Of a DNA stretch of 64,000 bases, positions 61,820 through 64,000 are shown in pieces. A program made the position numbers and the translations under genes. The stretch is from assembly GCA_027307335.1 (NCBI GenBank), contig DAHUXD010000012.1, positions 1 to 64,000 on the forward strand, written 5' to 3'. Under the pieces are notes generated by a model. The model saw only the letters and a program-made list of their open reading frames with translations, did not search any database and was not told the DNA's origin. This DNA comes from Acidobacteriota bacterium. Its GTDB lineage: Bacteria > Acidobacteriota > Thermoanaerobaculia > UBA5066 > Gp7-AA6. Within the stretch, counting starts at the first letter, position 1; each line of letters opens with the position of its first letter.

Positions 61820-62914
61820 ATGAACCGGCCGGGCGCGCCCGACGCGGCCCTCGAACGATCGTCCGCAACCGACCGCGGCCCGGTCCGCCGCGGGCGCCGG
61901 GTCTTGCGCGTCGCGCTCTTCCTCGGAGGGCTCGTCCTGCTCGCGGCGATTCTCGTTCGGGTGGGCTGGCGCCCCGTCCTCGAGAACCTCGCCCGGGTCG
62001 GACCGTGGTTCCCCGCGCTCGTCGCGCTCTATGCGCTCGCCCAGCTCTCCTTCGCCGCGGGCTGGTGGGTGCTGACCGGGCCGCGGCCGCGCCCCCTGTC
62101 TTTCGGCGCGCTCTTTGCCGCGTACCTCGGCGGCGACTCCGTCAATTACTTCACGAGCGTGGGCGGCGAGCCCGTCAAGGCGGAGCTCGTCAAGGAGCGC
62201 CTCGGCTTCTCGCACGGCCTCGCGACCGTGGCCGTGCACCGCCACGCCGACGTCCTCGCCCAGTGGATCTTCCTGACGCTGGGCGTCGGCGTCGCGCTCG
62301 TCCGCTTCGACCTGCCGGCGGTCGCCCGGATCGCGGCGCTCGCGAGCCTCCTCGTTCTCGGCGCGATGGTGCTCACCATGACGGTGGGACTGCGCCGCGG
62401 GGCCTTTGCGCCAATCATCGCCGGGCTCGCGCGCGTCCGCATCCTGCGGCGCCTCGGGGGTCTCGAGCCCGCCGCGCGCCGCCTCGACGCGCGGATCGGG
62501 GCGTTCTACCGCGAGAGGACGGACCACTTCGGCATCGCCGTCGCCTGGTGCTTCGCGGGGTGGTGCGGCGGCCTTCTCGAGACGTACCTCGTCCTGCGGC
62601 TGCTCGTCCCTTCGCGAGGCTGGCCGACCGCGATCGCGATCGAGTCGCTCGCGATGGTCCTGAACAACATTCTCCTGTTCATTCCCGGCCGCGTCGGCAG
62701 CGCCGAGGGCGTCCGGATCGGCGTCTACGCGCTCGTCGGCCTGCCGCCGGCGCCCGGCACCGCTTACGCGCTGGTGCGCCGCGGCCGCGAGCTCCTGTGG
62801 CTCGTCCCCGGCTTCGTCGTGCTGTTGAAGCGCCACGTGCTCGAAACCGGCGGCGAGGAAACGCCGGCTGTCGAAGAAACCGCCCGCCCAGTCTCCGTGG
62901 AGTCCCGCGCGTGA
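61820..62914 (+). CDS. UPF0104 (MprF/AglD-like) membrane protein, copy B
   Basis: A 364-residue integral membrane protein paralogous to 56740: GGDSVNYFTSVGGEPVKAELVKERLG, FAGWCGGLLETYLVLRLLVPSRGWPT and SLAMVLNNILLFIPGRVGSAEGVRIGVYALVG. An Arg-rich cytoplasmic N terminus precedes TM1 (about 28-46). The C-terminal tail is acidic. The GTG of the nucleotidyltransferase gene overlaps its stop. Presumed to move or flip the lipid product of the neighbouring enzymes; no direct proof. The presence of two copies suggests either two lipid intermediates or a duplicated system. Confidence 0.9.
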   Translation: MNRPGAPDAALERSSATDRGPVRRGRRVLRVALFLGGLVLLAAILVRVGWRPVLENLARVGPWFPALVALYALAQLSFAAGWWVLTGPRPRPLSFGALFAAYLGGDSVNYFTSVGGEPVKAELVKERLGFSHGLATVAVHRHADVLAQWIFLTLGVGVALVRFDLPAVARIAALASLLVLGAMVLTMTVGLRRGAFAPIIAGLARVRILRRLGGLEPAARRLDARIGAFYRERTDHFGIAVAWCFAGWCGGLLETYLVLRLLVPSRGWPTAIAIESLAMVLNNILLFIPGRVGSAEGVRIGVYALVGLPPAPGTAYALVRRGRELLWLVPGFVVLLKRHVLETGGEETPAVEETARPVSVESRA

Positions 62915-63627
62915 GCCTCCTCTCGAGCGGGGCCGTCATCGCCGCGGGCGAGGGTTCGCGGCTGAAGTCGCTCGGCGTGCCGAAGCCCCTCGTCGAAGTC
63001 GGCGGCGAGCCGCTCATCGCGCACGTGCTCGGCAACTTCGAGGCCGCGGGCATCTCATCGGCCGCCGTGATCTTCAACGAGGCGGAGAAGGACGCTGCGG
63101 CCCTCGTGCGCGCCCGCTTCGGCCGGCTCGTCTCGAAGGTCGTCGTGAAGTCCACGCGCTCCTCGCTCGAGAGCTTCCGCGTGATGCTCGCGGAGGCGCC
63201 CCCCGGCCGGCTCCTGGTCTCGACGGTGGACGCCTACGCGCCGCGCGAGGACTTCGTGCGGTTCGTCGATCGCGCGCGGGAGCTGCCGGCGTCGTCGACG
63301 GTCCTCGGCGTGACCCGCTTCGTCGACGACGAGAAGCCCCTGTGGGTGACGACCTCCCGAGGGGGGCGCGTGACGGTCGTCGGGGGCACCTCGGGCGACG
63401 CGGTCACCGCGGGGATCTACGTTTTCCCCGACCGAGTTCGGAAGATGACGATTCCAGGAGAGCTCGGGCGCCTGCGGGACTTCCTCGCATGGCTCGCGAA
63501 GTCCGGCGAGGAGATCCACGCGGTCGAAATTCCGAAAGTCGTGGACGTCGACCGCGTCGAGGACCTCGCCGAGGCCGAGGCTCTCGCGGCTTCCCCCCTC
63601 TCCCGCCGGGAGAGGGGCCGGGGGTGA
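62911..63627 (+). CDS. MobA/inositol-phosphate-cytidylyltransferase-like nucleotidyltransferase
   Basis: A 238-residue sugar/polyol-phosphate nucleotidyltransferase. The nucleotide-binding loop AAGEGSRLKSLGVPKPLVEV (residues 11-30) with Arg17 and Lys25 is intact; the metal-binding Asp107 is in STVDAYAP; and VVGGTSGDAVTAGIYVF fits the substrate region. It would activate a phosphorylated alcohol to its CDP or UDP form, feeding a CDP-alcohol transferase such as the fusion at 53967, whose own nucleotidyltransferase domain is degenerate. The GTG start overlaps UPF0104-B. The last 11 residues (SPLSRRERGRG) are encoded by the palindromic repeat, so the stop codon is provided by it. Confidence 0.85.
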   Translation: MSLLSSGAVIAAGEGSRLKSLGVPKPLVEVGGEPLIAHVLGNFEAAGISSAAVIFNEAEKDAAALVRARFGRLVSKVVVKSTRSSLESFRVMLAEAPPGRLLVSTVDAYAPREDFVRFVDRARELPASSTVLGVTRFVDDEKPLWVTTSRGGRVTVVGGTSGDAVTAGIYVFPDRVRKMTIPGELGRLRDFLAWLAKSGEEIHAVEIPKVVDVDRVEDLAEAEALAASPLSRRERGRG

Positions 63628-63632
63628 GGGGA
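63593..63632. repeat. CTCCC-GGGAG palindromic repeat overlapping a coding end
   Basis: ccccctctcccgccgggaga followed by ggggccgggggtgagggga. It contains the last codons and TGA stop (63625-63627) of the nucleotidyltransferase gene and ends 6 nt before the next start codon. Same orientation as 42132. Confidence 0.85.
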
Positions 63633-63637
63633 GACCA

Positions 63638-64000
63638 ATGAGCCGGAAGCCCACCCAGTGCTGGGGCATCTACCGCGAGCTCGCGCACTCGCCCGGCCGC
63701 GAGACCGACGACGCCGAGATCCTGCGCGCCACGGCGGCGGAGCTCGAGCGCCTCGGCCTCGCCGTCTCGCTGAAGGCGCCGGACGAGCTGCCCGAGGTCG
63801 ACGATTTCGGCGCCGTTCCTCCCCACCTCTTCGTGATGTGCGAGCGCGTGGCGGTCGTCGAGAAGCTCGCGGCCTGGGAGTCGCGCGGCACGCGGGTCGT
63901 GAACCGGCCGTCGGGAATCCGAAACACCGATCGCGAGCGGACGCTCGCGCTGTTCCGTGCGGGCGACGTTCCGTATCCCCGCACGCGGCCGGTCGAGACG
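63638..64000 (+). CDS. ATP-grasp-like protein, paralogue of the fusion N terminus (partial)
   Basis: The first 121 residues of a protein that continues beyond the window. MSRKPTQCWGIYRELAHSPG matches the start of the 53967 fusion (ACWAVYREPEHSP), followed by the same pattern in order: DDAEILRATAAELERLGLAV, HLFVMCER, WESRGTRVVNRPSGIRNTDRERTLALF and GDVPYPRTR. Only the N-terminal part of ATP-grasp is visible, so catalytic residues cannot be assessed. It is preceded by the intact nucleotidyltransferase gene (11-nt gap containing repeat sequence). Whether a CDP-alcohol transferase follows, as in the fusion, is not visible. Confidence 0.85.
   Translation, partial: MSRKPTQCWGIYRELAHSPGRETDDAEILRATAAELERLGLAVSLKAPDELPEVDDFGAVPPHLFVMCERVAVVEKLAAWESRGTRVVNRPSGIRNTDRERTLALFRAGDVPYPRTRPVET

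Overview
The window is a GC-rich (by eye close to 70 %) bacterial chromosome segment with tightly packed genes, many GTGA or ATGA start/stop overlaps, and no rRNA, complete tRNA, transposase, phage or CRISPR locus that I can see. Signal peptides followed by beta-barrel proteins point to a Gram-negative envelope. Zinc-ribbon Ser/Thr kinases, a large secreted peptidase complement, pyruvate:ferredoxin oxidoreductase and a compact hopanoid locus together suggest an Acidobacteriota-like organism (Thermoanaerobaculia/Holophagae style). That placement is inference, not proof.

Layout, left to right. 125-2613 (-): ABC-2 exporter (permease and ATPase). 2832-7733 (+): MacAB-like tripartite export operon (adaptor, ATPase, two FtsX-type permeases) plus a DUF962 protein; two identical 52-bp palindromic repeats bracket the ATPase gene. 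7711-14363 (-): two tandem membrane Ser/Thr kinases and two small secreted DUF1579-like proteins. 14420-20969: secreted protein, M1 aminopeptidase, an unassigned HEMGH metallopeptidase and a PP2C phosphatase. 21089-25947: NifJ with a dihydroorotate-dehydrogenase-like partner and a Cys-rich miniprotein. 26005-27486: porin-like protein whose reading frame seems to begin at a non-canonical ATC. 27603-30617: histidine kinase, FixJ-type regulator and a lone receiver. These lead into a secreted-enzyme block (30664-39442): metallophosphoesterase, small membrane protein, sulfatase, beta-propeller, outer-membrane barrel, second sulfatase, second barrel. 39488-46770: small secreted proteins including a LEA-like repeat protein, a prolidase-like peptidase, an unknown 660-aa exported protein, a zinc alcohol dehydrogenase and a UPF0126 channel.

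46904-52564 is a hopanoid operon: squalene-hopene cyclase, HpnH, HpnA, HpnG and a single squalene synthase-like enzyme. Its products would cyclise squalene, attach adenosine and remove adenine to give ribosylhopane. The isoprenoid precursor enzymes Dxs and IspH follow at 58862-61782.

The most unusual part surrounds dxs-ispH. On the left, in minus orientation, lie a diiron ferritin-like protein, a UPF0104 (MprF/AglD-like) membrane protein, a HAD protein, and a 700-aa fusion of ATP-grasp, a degenerate nucleotidyltransferase and a CDP-alcohol phosphatidyltransferase. On the right, in plus orientation, lie a second UPF0104 paralogue, a stand-alone intact nucleotidyltransferase, and the start of a second ATP-grasp paralogue cut by the window end. 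The translational coupling, the paralogy and the position next to isoprenoid and hopanoid genes suggest an undescribed pathway that activates a phospho-alcohol, attaches it to a lipid and ligates a further group. This is the best candidate here for a new system.

Two families of short palindromic intergenic repeats recur through the window, and in places they extend into the ends of coding sequences.
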